A stretch of 64,000 nt of DNA from UMGS1322 sp900550765 (GTDB lineage: Bacteria > Bacillota > Clostridia > Christensenellales > QALW01). The stretch is taken from positions 62,001 through 126,000 of the forward strand of contig CAUDEY010000003.1 in the NCBI GenBank assembly GCA_958448705.1, given 5' to 3'. The notes below the pieces were generated by a model. That model had not been told where the DNA came from. It saw only the letters and a list, made by a program, of their open reading frames with translations, and did no database searches. The position numbers were made by a program, and so were the translations under genes. Below are positions 8,931 to 17,366 of the stretch, one piece after another; position 1 is the stretch's first letter; every line of letters begins with the position of its first letter.

Positions 8931-10217
8931 ATGCTGGATATCAAATTTGTAAGGGAGAATCCCGAAATCGTAAAACAAAACATCAAAAACAAATTCCAGG
9001 AAAAAAAGCTGCCGCTGGTAGATGAAGTCATTGCTTTAGACGCCGAGTACCGCAAAACCATACAAGCTGCCGAGGAGCTGCGGGCCAACCGCAATAAATT
9101 TTCCAAGCAAATCGGTGCGCTGATGGGCCAGGGCAAGCGTGAAGAAGCCGAGGAAATGAAAAAACTGGTTTCCCAGCAAGGCGAAGCTTTAGCTGAGGCT
9201 GAAAAAAAAGAAACCGAACTCAGTGAAAAGATCCGCAGCATTATGCTTACGCTGCCCAATATCATCGATCCTTCCGTTCCTATCGGAAAGGATGACAGCG
9301 AAAACGTAGAGATTCAGCGCTATGGTGAGCCGATCGTGCCGGATTTTGAAATTCCTTACCACGCAGATATCATGGAACGCTTTGACGGCCTTGATTTAGA
9401 CAGCGCGCGCCGCGTGGCCGGCAACGGCTTTTATTACCTGATGGGCGATATTGCACGGCTTCATTCTGCCGTAATTTCCTACGCGCGGGATTTTATGATT
9501 GACCGCGGCTTTACCTACTGCGTACCGCCTTTTATGATTCGTTCGGATGTAGTAACCGGCGTTATGAGCTTTGCCGAGATGGATGCCATGATGTACAAGA
9601 TAGAGGGCGAGGACCTGTACTTAATCGGCACCAGCGAGCACTCGATGATCGGCAAATTTATCGACCAGCTTCTGCCGGAGGAAAAACTGCCCTACACGCT
9701 TACCAGCTATTCCCCCTGCTTCCGCAAAGAAAAAGGCGCGCACGGAATCGAAGAGCGCGGCGTTTACCGCATCCATCAGTTTGAAAAGCAGGAGATGATC
9801 GTCGTCTGCCGGCCTGATGAGAGCAAACAGCGGTTCGATAAACTGTGGCAGAACACGGTTGATTTGTTCCGCAGCCTGGATATTCCCGTACGCACCTTGG
9901 AGTGCTGCTCCGGCGATTTGGCGGATTTAAAGGTGAAATCTATTGATGTAGAGGCCTGGTCACCGCGGCAAAAAAAATATTTTGAAGTGGGCTCCTGCTC
10001 GAACCTCGGCGACGCGCAGGCCCGCCGCCTGCGCATCCGTGTAAACGGCGAAAAGGGCAAATATTTCGCCCATACCCTGAACAACACCGTAGTAGCTCCC
10101 CCCCGGATGCTGATCGCATTTTTGGAAAACAATTTAAATGCCGACGGCTCGGTCAACATTCCCGAGGCGCTGCGTCCCTATATGGGCGGCAAAGAAAGAC
10201 TGCTGCCTAAAGCATAA
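8931..10217 (+). CDS. serS: Seryl-tRNA synthetase
   Basis: Class II aminoacyl-tRNA synthetase of 428 aa that charges tRNA-Ser in the cytoplasm. The start MLDIKFVRENPEIVKQNI and the N-terminal antiparallel coiled coil (about residues 28-105) that grips the long variable arm are typical. Class II motifs: motif 2 in SPCFRKEKGAHGIEERGVYRIHQF and motif 3 near NTVVAPPRMLIAFLENN. Length is normal. The SD AGGAGG lies directly after the T-box terminator, so expression follows serine charging level. The kinase gene downstream is 30 bp away and probably co-transcribed. Confidence 0.98.
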   Translation: MLDIKFVRENPEIVKQNIKNKFQEKKLPLVDEVIALDAEYRKTIQAAEELRANRNKFSKQIGALMGQGKREEAEEMKKLVSQQGEALAEAEKKETELSEKIRSIMLTLPNIIDPSVPIGKDDSENVEIQRYGEPIVPDFEIPYHADIMERFDGLDLDSARRVAGNGFYYLMGDIARLHSAVISYARDFMIDRGFTYCVPPFMIRSDVVTGVMSFAEMDAMMYKIEGEDLYLIGTSEHSMIGKFIDQLLPEEKLPYTLTSYSPCFRKEKGAHGIEERGVYRIHQFEKQEMIVVCRPDESKQRFDKLWQNTVDLFRSLDIPVRTLECCSGDLADLKVKSIDVEAWSPRQKKYFEVGSCSNLGDAQARRLRIRVNGEKGKYFAHTLNNTVVAPPRMLIAFLENNLNADGSVNIPEALRPYMGGKERLLPKA

Positions 10218-10247
10218 CGCTTGTTTATTGCAAGCGGCGGAGGCAAT

Positions 10248-10751
10248 ATGAAAACACTTTATATCATCGGCGGCACGATGGGCGTCGGAAAGACGACCGT
10301 GTGCCGGCAGCTGCAGAAAAAACTGAATAACTGCGTGTTTTTGGATGGCGACTGGTGCTGGGATATGCGGCCCTTTACCGTAACCGAGGAAACCAAGGCC
10401 ATGGTGCTGGAAAATATTTGCCATTTGCTGAACAACTTTCTTGGGTGCAGCGCATACGAAAATATTCTGTTTTGCTGGGTTTTACATGAACAAAGCATTT
10501 TAGATGATATCCTTTCGCGGCTAAACACAGATAACTGTCGGCTTCTGTGTATTTCCTTGCTCTGCAGTCCGGAGGCACTGACGGCGCGCTTAAATAAAGA
10601 TATCTCCGCCGGCCTGCGGCAGCCGGATGTTCTGCCCCGCAGCCTGGCACGTATCCCGCTCTACCAAAAACTGAATACGATAAAAATCGATGTTTCATGG
10701 CTTTCCGCCGAGAAAGCGGCAGAGGAAATTCTGCATCTGCCGGTGCTTTGA
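10248..10751 (+). CDS. P-loop nucleotide kinase-like protein (AAA_33 type)
   Basis: Small (167 aa) P-loop protein starting MKTLYIIGG with Walker A GTMGVGKTT at residues 10-18. The region VFLDGDWCWDMRPF looks like the acceptor-binding DxD/W part of shikimate- or chloramphenicol phosphotransferase-like kinases, and LNKDISAGLRQPD may form the lid arginine. An upstream in-frame ATG (10221) lacks an SD; ATG 10248 has GCGGAGG. Substrate cannot be told. It probably rides on the serS transcript and is followed by a strong terminator. Confidence 0.7.
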   Translation: MKTLYIIGGTMGVGKTTVCRQLQKKLNNCVFLDGDWCWDMRPFTVTEETKAMVLENICHLLNNFLGCSAYENILFCWVLHEQSILDDILSRLNTDNCRLLCISLLCSPEALTARLNKDISAGLRQPDVLPRSLARIPLYQKLNTIKIDVSWLSAEKAAEEILHLPVL

Positions 10752-10763
10752 AGTAGAAGCGAA

Positions 10764-10797
10764 AAGGTGCGTCCGTTTTAACGATCGCACCTTTTTT
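10764..10797 (+). terminator. Terminator of the serS-kinase transcript
   Basis: AAGGTGCG (10764-10771) pairs with CGCACCTT (10786-10793), followed by a six-T run. Confidence 0.85.
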
Positions 10798-10809
10798 ATA
10801 TACATAACG

Positions 10810-11151
10810 TTAAATTTTTAGCGATTTCTCAAAAATCGTCTCAATTTCTCCATCAAAATACTGTTCCTGAAACTCTACCGCCTGTACTATTTCCGTCTTT
10901 GTAAAATTCATACCTTCCGGCGCAGCAATCAATTTATCCTCCCCATCATTTTTTCGGTGAACAACGCCGATTATACGTGCTATATATTCCTATCTTTCTT
11001 ACTCCCAACCGGTAAACAATCATTTCCTGCCCGCCACCGCTAAAAAGCTGAGGAATAAATCCGTAATGGATGGGATAAATAGGCCCAAAATATACAGGAT
11101 GCCGGCTTCCCAGCGGACGATCTATCTAATATCTACTGTTTTTCCAAACAA
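10810..11151 (-). pseudogene. Decayed family I inorganic pyrophosphatase
   Basis: No open frame spans this stretch, but joining minus-strand frames gives a recognisable small pyrophosphatase: GKTVDI, then DRPLGSRHP, PIYPIHYGFIPQLFSGGG, MIVYRLGV, then in another frame ARIIGVVHRKNDGEDKL and FTKTEIVQAVEFQEQYF, ending at 10810. Family I enzymes hydrolyse PPi; the YPxxYGYIP-like and D-G-E-x-Q-D regions are the usual signature, and here the latter reads GGGQEM. Frame changes fall near 11124-11131 and 10983-10990. The 5' end overlaps the end of the GrpB gene; a TTG at 11151 could have been the start. It is probably nonfunctional unless these are sequence errors. Confidence 0.75.
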
Positions 11152-11684
11152 CCTTCTGCCAGCGACCTATGCAGAATGCGCACAATAAAATCATGCTTTC
11201 CCTTTGTATACGCTTCCCGGTTGATCGATGCCGCGGCGAGAGACAACTTCAGCGCTTCATATGCGCGGGCGGCTTCGATATTTTCATTTAAATAATCCCG
11301 GAAAAAAAGGTAATTCCGCCATGGCACGCTGTCGGCTAAAACAACGTGAATAAAATGCGTCTGCTGCTGCCCCGTCCCTTCATAATAGCTGCCGCAGGCA
11401 AAAAGCAGCTGTTCTTCCGGCCCAGACCCCGGGCGATAATAAAAACCGGCTTTCTTCAAAGCTTCCTCTTTTGCCAAAACAGCTGAAAAATCATCCGTGG
11501 CCACGGCAATATCGAGAATGGGCTTGGCTTGAATGGAAAAAACAGCCGTACTGCCCACATGCTCAATCGCCCGGGCGCTTTCTCCCAAAACATCCCGCAG
11601 TACCAAAATAGTACGCTGTGCTTCTGTTTCCCATTCCTTTTGATGCGCGCACAGCCGTACCGTGCCGCGCTTTAACCCAATCAT
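11133..11684 (-). CDS. GrpB family protein (UPF0157, nucleotidyltransferase fold)
   Basis: Protein of 183 aa with the family core IEHVGSTAVFSIQAKPILDIAVATDD (about residues 39-64), a nucleotidyltransferase-like beta-hairpin with G-S and D-x-x motifs, and the C-terminal segment VPWRNYLFFRDYLNENIEAARAYEALK. The family usually reads GSTSVPGLxAKPIIDI; here the P-G is replaced by F-S. Biochemical role is not established. SD GGAGG precedes the ATG. Its last codons overlap the pyrophosphatase relic. Confidence 0.85.
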   Translation of the reverse strand: MIGLKRGTVRLCAHQKEWETEAQRTILVLRDVLGESARAIEHVGSTAVFSIQAKPILDIAVATDDFSAVLAKEEALKKAGFYYRPGSGPEEQLLFACGSYYEGTGQQQTHFIHVVLADSVPWRNYLFFRDYLNENIEAARAYEALKLSLAAASINREAYTKGKHDFIVRILHRSLAEGCLEKQ

Positions 11685-11757
11685 ATTTTTACCTCCAAAT
11701 ATTTTGTAAATACCCGTCCCGTATCTCCGCTCGCTTTAAAAATAACAAACCAAGTTC

Positions 11758-14013
11758 CTATAGACCTATCACCTTTTCCAAAACACCGCCGGATATCTCC
11801 TCCTTTGTGCCGTCAGGCAGGCAAAAGAAAGCCGGAATCTGCGGGGGCGTTTGCACGGTTATATGTACGCTGCCCCTTTCCCGGCTCCAGCGCACCAAAA
11901 CATCTCCCCGGGGCGTAGGCACACAGCCGGACAGTTCTTCAACAATATCCCATCTGGGCGTTATTCTTATTTCTTCCCAGCCCGGCACAAGGGGCTCTAC
12001 CCCCAACAGCTTGGCGGTAAATTCATATAGCGGAAGCGCACCCCAAGCATGACAGTCGCTGCGCGGCTCCTCCGGCTTTTCCGGCACCGTGGTACAGTGC
12101 TGCTCCAGCAGACGCCTCCAGTTTTCCCAAAGCGGCAAGGTACGCCCATACATGCCGGCCTTTTCAAGGGCACGGAACAAATAAAACTGCATCACGAACG
12201 AGCAGGCCACTACATCCTCTTTCTCCAACGCATGGGTAAGCACTTCCTGTGCCCGCGCGCCGGAAGCCAGGCCGGTCAGTACGGCCCAAACCTGCGTGTG
12301 CTGGCTGTACTGCTCAAAATGTTCTCCCTCCCGGTACATACCGCGCTCGAAGTCAAAACAGCGCGCCTCTATAACCGCTAAAATGTCAGCCGCAATTTTT
12401 TCATATTCAACTGCGGCAGCCTTCCGCTGAAGCGCTGTAAGCAATCGGCTTAAACTCTGCAGCGCATATACGTACAGCAAATTTTGCAGGACAGACGGCC
12501 CCTGCTTCAAAGCGGCCGGCTCACCGTGGAAAGCGTCCCACTCTTTGGGCCAATCCGCAAAATCCCAATACCCCATAGGCTGAACCAGCCCACCGGGGCC
12601 GATTTTTTTATAAAAAGCCTCCGCAATTCCCTGCGCCGTCCCCATATGCTTTCGTATAAATTCAATATCGCCGGTCTGCCAATAATAATCCTCCAGCATT
12701 AAAATCCAGTACAGGGAAAAACCCGGAATTACCTGCACGGCATTGCTTGGATACCGGGATTGCAGCAGCCCATCCGGCATACGGGAGCAGGAAAAATCCT
12801 CAATTGCGCGGCGGGCCAGCCGCGTATCCCCGGAAAGCCAATAAGTAAAAAGGATTTCCAGCCGCGTATCCATCGCATACTGCAGCTGCTCATAGTACGG
12901 GCAATCCTCATAGGTATCGTGCATGCAATGCTTTAGTGTATTTACGCTAATCGTCCAAAGTTCCTCCATCCATCGCTGTTTAGAGGAAATTTCTGCCCGC
13001 GCTTTTAACGGATACGTCGTTTCAATATACGGCAGAAGCACAACCTCGGCGGCCGCATTCTGCGTTGTTACCTGCACTTCCGCAAAACGGAAGGTACGGA
13101 ACAAAAACGGTTCATATATTGCGTCTTGGCCGGAAGCTATATATTCATCCGCACAGCCTTCTATTACGCCGGAAGGATCGTCGCGGAGGCCCTTATGCAA
13201 TTCTCCGTTCTCCCCCTCCATTTTATAGCTTTCGGCATATGTAATGCGCACGCGGGCACCTTCCCCGCCGCGTACCCGCAGCCGAAAATACGCCGTGGTA
13301 ATGCGCCCGGCATCAAAAACCATCTTTTTCGTACTCTGCGGCGGTACGGCGAGCACCTGCTCATTTAAAAAGCGGCCTTCCTCCCGTATTAAAAGCGGAA
13401 TCGGCCGCTCCTGCAGCCAGCGGCCCCGCAGTTCGCCATACACATTAAACGCCCCGTCACCCCGACTGCGCGCGGCGGGGAACGCCCCCCATACGGCTTC
13501 GTTCGTATTCCATCCCTCCGGGGCATCCCCTGCTGTTACACGCTCCATCGCCCCCAAAAGCAAGGGATAAGAGTATTCCCATCGGCGGGAACAATTGATC
13601 TGCACATGCCAGGCTGCCGCCTCCGAAAGCGGCAGGCGGTCACTTTCCGCCGCCAGCAGCGGTTCATTGCCGGGATAGCAGTAATTTGGCCCGATTTGAT
13701 TCATATCTTTCGGGTTCTGGGGATAGGCCACCACTTCAACCGCCAGCATATTTTTCCCTTTTTTCACATACGGGGCAATATCCAAGGTATCATAATACGC
13801 GCACAGCCGAGTTCCCCGGCAAGGGCCTGAAAGCACCGCCTGTCCGTTTACCCACAGCTTAAACTGATCCTGCGCGCTCATGCGCAAGCGCAAGGCATCC
13901 GGCACCTCCTCCAGCCAAAAAGAACGGCAAAAATAGGCGCTTACAATCTCTCTTCCCGGAAAAACGCCGCATTTTTTCCATAAATCTTCCGGAATTCCAA
14001 TCCACTGCATCAT
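11758..14013 (-). CDS. GH78-type alpha-L-rhamnosidase-like glycosidase
   Basis: Protein of 751 aa with the layout of GH78 inverting alpha-L-rhamnosidases: an N-terminal beta-sandwich (RSFWLEEVPDALRLRMSAQ ... FKLWVNGQAVLSGP), further beta domains, then an (alpha/alpha)6 barrel with YEDCPYYEQLQYAMDTRLEI, corresponding to the family's acid-rich DCPxRxE block, and WALTALxE-like stretches, then a C-terminal beta domain (CVPTPRGDVLVRW). No signal peptide is seen, so it should act on imported oligosaccharides. SD AGGAGGAAAT precedes ATGATG. With the GH127 enzyme it suggests growth on arabinose/rhamnose-decorated plant glycans. Confidence 0.82.
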   Translation of the reverse strand: MMQWIGIPEDLWKKCGVFPGREIVSAYFCRSFWLEEVPDALRLRMSAQDQFKLWVNGQAVLSGPCRGTRLCAYYDTLDIAPYVKKGKNMLAVEVVAYPQNPKDMNQIGPNYCYPGNEPLLAAESDRLPLSEAAAWHVQINCSRRWEYSYPLLLGAMERVTAGDAPEGWNTNEAVWGAFPAARSRGDGAFNVYGELRGRWLQERPIPLLIREEGRFLNEQVLAVPPQSTKKMVFDAGRITTAYFRLRVRGGEGARVRITYAESYKMEGENGELHKGLRDDPSGVIEGCADEYIASGQDAIYEPFLFRTFRFAEVQVTTQNAAAEVVLLPYIETTYPLKARAEISSKQRWMEELWTISVNTLKHCMHDTYEDCPYYEQLQYAMDTRLEILFTYWLSGDTRLARRAIEDFSCSRMPDGLLQSRYPSNAVQVIPGFSLYWILMLEDYYWQTGDIEFIRKHMGTAQGIAEAFYKKIGPGGLVQPMGYWDFADWPKEWDAFHGEPAALKQGPSVLQNLLYVYALQSLSRLLTALQRKAAAVEYEKIAADILAVIEARCFDFERGMYREGEHFEQYSQHTQVWAVLTGLASGARAQEVLTHALEKEDVVACSFVMQFYLFRALEKAGMYGRTLPLWENWRRLLEQHCTTVPEKPEEPRSDCHAWGALPLYEFTAKLLGVEPLVPGWEEIRITPRWDIVEELSGCVPTPRGDVLVRWSRERGSVHITVQTPPQIPAFFCLPDGTKEEISGGVLEKVIGL

Positions 14014-14040
14014 ATTTCCTCCTTAAACAGCACTGTTTTT

Positions 14041-14318
14041 TCAGCTGACCAGCCGTATTTCCAGTTTATGAAGTTCCGTCAACTCTTTCCATTCACGCAC
14101 AAAAGATTCCTTTTGAAAATCCTGCTCATTGCACAGGTTTTCAAGGGTTTCATAATCCAGCTCATTGGGGTATACACAAATACTGTTCCTCTTTACTAAA
14201 AAATCCAATAAAACCGTCTACCTTCTCCGTTTCTTTTTAACCTACCGAAATATTTTTCATCATTATACCATGCTCCAGGCCGTGAAGCAATACATTTCCC
14301 GCTGTAAGCATGTTTCTT
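14041..14318 (-). pseudogene. Decayed coding remnant of unknown family
   Basis: Minus-strand protein-like stretches switch frame at least twice. A segment begins straight after the NUDIX stop (KKHAYSGKCIASRPGAW, YNDEKYFGRLK), another reads KVDGFIGFFSKEEQYLCIP, and a third reads NELDYETLENLCNEQDF through VREWKELTELHKLEIRLVS, stopping at 14041. Removing one G from the GGGG run at 14166-14169 joins the last two. The family is not recognised. It may have been a short gene behind the NUDIX gene. Confidence 0.4.
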
Positions 14319-14804
14319 TCAAAAGCGGTGCCGTTGATCAACTATCAGTTCTTCTCCGTCCAGCACCGCTGAAAGCAATTCCTCCCCCCGATACGTAAGC
14401 TTAAGTGAAAAAAAGGGATATCCTTCTTCCAACAGACGGAAAAAAATTTTGTCTCCCGCCCATAGCGGCAGCGCATCTACTTCTTTTTTATCTACCCACT
14501 CTAAGGTTCCCTCATCACATTCACAAAGATCACCCCAAAATTCGCGGCAGGTAAAAAGATGCATATATTCCGCTTCATTTTCGTTCAAAAGGAACGTTAC
14601 CACTGCGCGGTACTCTAACTTGCCCAGTGTCAAACCCGTTTCTTCCAGTGCTTCGCGTCGGGCGCATTCGTCAGGGCTCTCTCCCGGTAAAAATTTTCCG
14701 CCCACGCCAATCCATTTATCTTTATTGATATCATTTTTCTTTTTTATGCGATGGAGCATCAAATATTTTCCGTCTCTTTCAAGGTAAATCAGTGTAGTAT
14801 TCAT
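14319..14804 (-). CDS. NUDIX hydrolase, MutT/8-oxo-dGTPase-like
   Basis: Protein of 161 aa with a complete NUDIX box, from GGKFLPGESP through ARREALEETGL (about residues 36-58), which binds divalent metal and hydrolyses nucleoside diphosphate-X substrates. The start MNTTLIYLERDGKYLMLHRIKKKNDINKDKW resembles the YtkD/MutT-like 8-oxo-dGTP diphosphatases of Firmicutes. SD GGAGG lies upstream. The C-terminal tail (LTYRGEELLSAVLDGEELIVDQRHRF) is usual for this subgroup. Substrate is inferred. Confidence 0.85.
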   Translation of the reverse strand: MNTTLIYLERDGKYLMLHRIKKKNDINKDKWIGVGGKFLPGESPDECARREALEETGLTLGKLEYRAVVTFLLNENEAEYMHLFTCREFWGDLCECDEGTLEWVDKKEVDALPLWAGDKIFFRLLEEGYPFFSLKLTYRGEELLSAVLDGEELIVDQRHRF

Positions 14805-15038
14805 AAAGCCTCCATAGGGAATTGTTCATCCTATTTTTATAATATCACTATATGCACATATATGCATTATTTAATCGTTTCGCTATTGTACCTCTGATAA
14901 AAGTATAATTTTTATTATACCATATCTTTTTTCGCCTGAAAAGCCCCGCTCCATCTTTTATAAAATTTCATTTCCTTTCACTTTAAAAATTTTTCCATAG
15001 ATTTTTTATATTTTTACAAAAATTTCACCTTTTTTTAT

Positions 15039-15067
15039 TTGACAGTATCTCGTGATCTTTTTATAAT
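15039..15067 (+). promoter_or_regulatory. Consensus promoter of the marR-ABC exporter operon
   Basis: TTGACA (15039-15044), 17-bp spacer, TATAAT (15062-15067); a perfect consensus promoter. Confidence 0.9.
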
Positions 15068-15098
15068 AGTTAACGTGTTAATTATTAACATGTTAACT
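15068..15098 (+). promoter_or_regulatory. Near-perfect palindrome, likely MarR operator
   Basis: A 31-bp palindrome starts at the base after the -10 box. It contains four GTTAAC-like units, at 15069, 15077, 15084 and 15092, the outer two being GTTAAC exactly. One base pair of the arms mismatches. Its position over the transcription start fits autorepression by the MarR protein encoded next. Confidence 0.8.
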
Positions 15099-15121
15099 AT
15101 TTTTATGAGGGGGAATGCTAC

Positions 15122-15559
15122 TTGACTGAAAAAGATTGTTATACGATCGTGCAGCGTAAATTCATTCAAATCAACCGTCTGCACCGCACGATCATGGATA
15201 AAACCATCAGTGCTACCGGTCTGCACCGAAGCCAGCATATGCTGCTGGTTCATCTTTCACACACACAAAGCGCGCCAACGCAAAAGGAAATTGCCGATGC
15301 TTTCCAAATCAGTTCCGCCGCTGTAGCAGTCACACTCAAAAAAATGGAGCAAAACGGCTACATTTCCCGTATTTCTCCCAACGGCGACATGCGCTGCAAT
15401 AAAATAACGATAACCGAAAAAGGCTACGAAATCCTAAAAGCTACAAAAAAAATAGTAGATGGCATCGACGAGGCAATTTACGCCGGTTTTACCAAAGAAG
15501 AACTCGCCACCTTCTCTGCCTGTTTAGATAAAATGCAGGAAAATCTTTTAAATCTTTAA
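15122..15559 (+). CDS. MarR family transcriptional regulator
   Basis: Winged-helix regulator of 145 aa. The HTH region is TQKEIADAFQISSAAVAVTLKKMEQNGYISR, followed by the wing MRCNKITITEKG. The start is TTG at 15122 behind GAGGGGG; the ATG seven bases earlier is followed by a stop after four codons, so it cannot serve. Being first in the exporter operon and preceded by the palindrome, it very likely represses the operon until a ligand, probably a toxic small molecule exported by the transporter, releases it. Confidence 0.9.
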   Translation: MTEKDCYTIVQRKFIQINRLHRTIMDKTISATGLHRSQHMLLVHLSHTQSAPTQKEIADAFQISSAAVAVTLKKMEQNGYISRISPNGDMRCNKITITEKGYEILKATKKIVDGIDEAIYAGFTKEELATFSACLDKMQENLLNL

Positions 15560-15593
15560 AATAATCTTTTATACAAAAAGGAGATGACAAGTA

Positions 15594-17363
15594 TTGAAAC
15601 GATGGTTCAAGTACATCAAACCATACCTGCCGGCGTTTATCTTAGGACCGCTGTGCATGATTGTCGAAGTAATCGGCGAAGTGCTGATGCCCAAACTGCT
15701 GGCTCTGATCATTGACTACGGTGCCGGCGACAAAGAAGCACCTGCTCTTATTCAAAAGCTGTATGATCTGTTCGGTACTGACAGCGGCTTTATCGTTGCG
15801 ATCATGACCGGTATGATCCTAACCGCTCTTTTAATGATGATAGGCGGAGTAGGCGGTGCTTGGTTTGGTGCAAAGGCTTCGGTTAATTTTGCAGCCGACC
15901 TGCGCTGCGATGTATATAAAAAAGTGCAGAAATTTTCTTTTTCCAATATTGATAAATTTCAAACCGGATCTCTGGTAACACGGCTTACCAACGATATTAC
16001 ACAAGTGCAGAATTTTATCAATATGCTGCTGCGTATGGCTCTGCGCGCACCGGGCATGCTGATCGGCGCACTGATCATGGCGATTATGCTCAATCCCTCG
16101 CTTACCGTAGTACTGGGAGTATCTATTCCGCTGATGCTAATAGTCATCGCATTTCTAATTTCCAAAGGATTTCCGCGCTTTTCTAAAATGCAGGAAAAGA
16201 TCGACGCGCTCAACTCCACCGTGCAGGAAAACATTACTAATGTACGTGTGGTAAAAAGTTTTGTTCGGGAAGATTTTGAAAAAGAGAAATTTTTCCATGC
16301 CAACAGCAACTTAAGGAAAGCCGGCTTCAGTGCCATGAGTATTATGATCTTCATTTCACCGCTGGTAACATTCTTTATGAATGCCACAACCATTGCCGTA
16401 TACTGGTTCGGTGGAAATATGGTCATATCCGGCAGCATGTCTCCCGGTGATCTGACTGCTTTTATCACCTATATTACACAAATTTTGATGTCGCTGATGA
16501 TGGTAACAATGCTGTTTATGATGCTCTCCCGTGCGCTGGCATCCACCAAGCGTATTGCCGAGGTATTGGATGAAAAAATAGATATCTCTGATGAAAATGC
16601 CTCTAAAGAGCTCACCGTTCAGAACGGCCAAATCGAGTTTAGAAATGTTTCCTTCCGCTATTATAAAAACAGCGAAGAAAAGGTTTTAGATTCTGTCAGT
16701 TTCACGATTCCGCCGCGGGCAACGGTAGGAATCATCGGTTCTACCGGCTGCGGAAAAACTACGCTGGTTTCGATGATTCCGCGGCTTTATGACGCAGATG
16801 AGAGCCAGGTACTGATTGACGGTATAAATGTAAAAGACTACTCCCTTTTCCATCTGCGTGAAAGCGTAGGCATGGTTCTGCAAAAGAACGTACTCTTTTC
16901 CGGTACAATTGAAGAAAACCTGCGTTGGGGCGATGAAAATGCTACCGAGGAACAAATCCGTTCCGCCGCCGAAAGCGCACAAGCAGATAAATTCGTATCT
17001 TCCTTTCCGAAAGGGTATCAAACCGATCTGGATCAGGGCGGAACCAATGTTTCCGGCGGCCAAAAGCAACGTCTGTGCATTGCGCGTGCTCTGCTGAAAA
17101 AACCAAAAATCCTCATTCTTGACGATTCTACCAGTGCCGTGGATACCGCCACCGAAGCGCAGATCCGCAATACCTTTAAAACCACACTTGCCGACACTAC
17201 AAAAATCATCATTGCGCAGCGGATCAGTTCTGTCATGGACGCGGATATGATCCTGGTAATGGATAACGGAAAAATAACGGGAATCGGTACGCATGAGCAG
17301 CTGCTGAAAGAAAATACCGAGTACCAGGAAATCTACTATTCCCAAATGGAGAAGGAGGCATAA
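15594..17363 (+). CDS. ABC exporter half-transporter with degenerate catalytic site
   Basis: Exporter subunit of 589 aa: six transmembrane helices in residues 1-310, then an ATPase domain with Walker A GSTGCGKTT, signature NVSGGQKQR and Walker B ILILDDSTS. The catalytic glutamate after Walker B is Asp (D-D-S instead of D-E-A), as in the degenerate partner of heterodimeric exporters (TM287/288, BmrCD). It therefore should form a heterodimer with the next gene product, which has the intact site. Translation starts at TTG 15594 behind AAGGAG. Substrates of such exporters are drugs or lipids; not specified by the sequence. Confidence 0.9.
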   Translation: MKRWFKYIKPYLPAFILGPLCMIVEVIGEVLMPKLLALIIDYGAGDKEAPALIQKLYDLFGTDSGFIVAIMTGMILTALLMMIGGVGGAWFGAKASVNFAADLRCDVYKKVQKFSFSNIDKFQTGSLVTRLTNDITQVQNFINMLLRMALRAPGMLIGALIMAIMLNPSLTVVLGVSIPLMLIVIAFLISKGFPRFSKMQEKIDALNSTVQENITNVRVVKSFVREDFEKEKFFHANSNLRKAGFSAMSIMIFISPLVTFFMNATTIAVYWFGGNMVISGSMSPGDLTAFITYITQILMSLMMVTMLFMMLSRALASTKRIAEVLDEKIDISDENASKELTVQNGQIEFRNVSFRYYKNSEEKVLDSVSFTIPPRATVGIIGSTGCGKTTLVSMIPRLYDADESQVLIDGINVKDYSLFHLRESVGMVLQKNVLFSGTIEENLRWGDENATEEQIRSAAESAQADKFVSSFPKGYQTDLDQGGTNVSGGQKQRLCIARALLKKPKILILDDSTSAVDTATEAQIRNTFKTTLADTTKIIIAQRISSVMDADMILVMDNGKITGIGTHEQLLKENTEYQEIYYSQMEKEA

Positions 17364-17366
17364 TTG

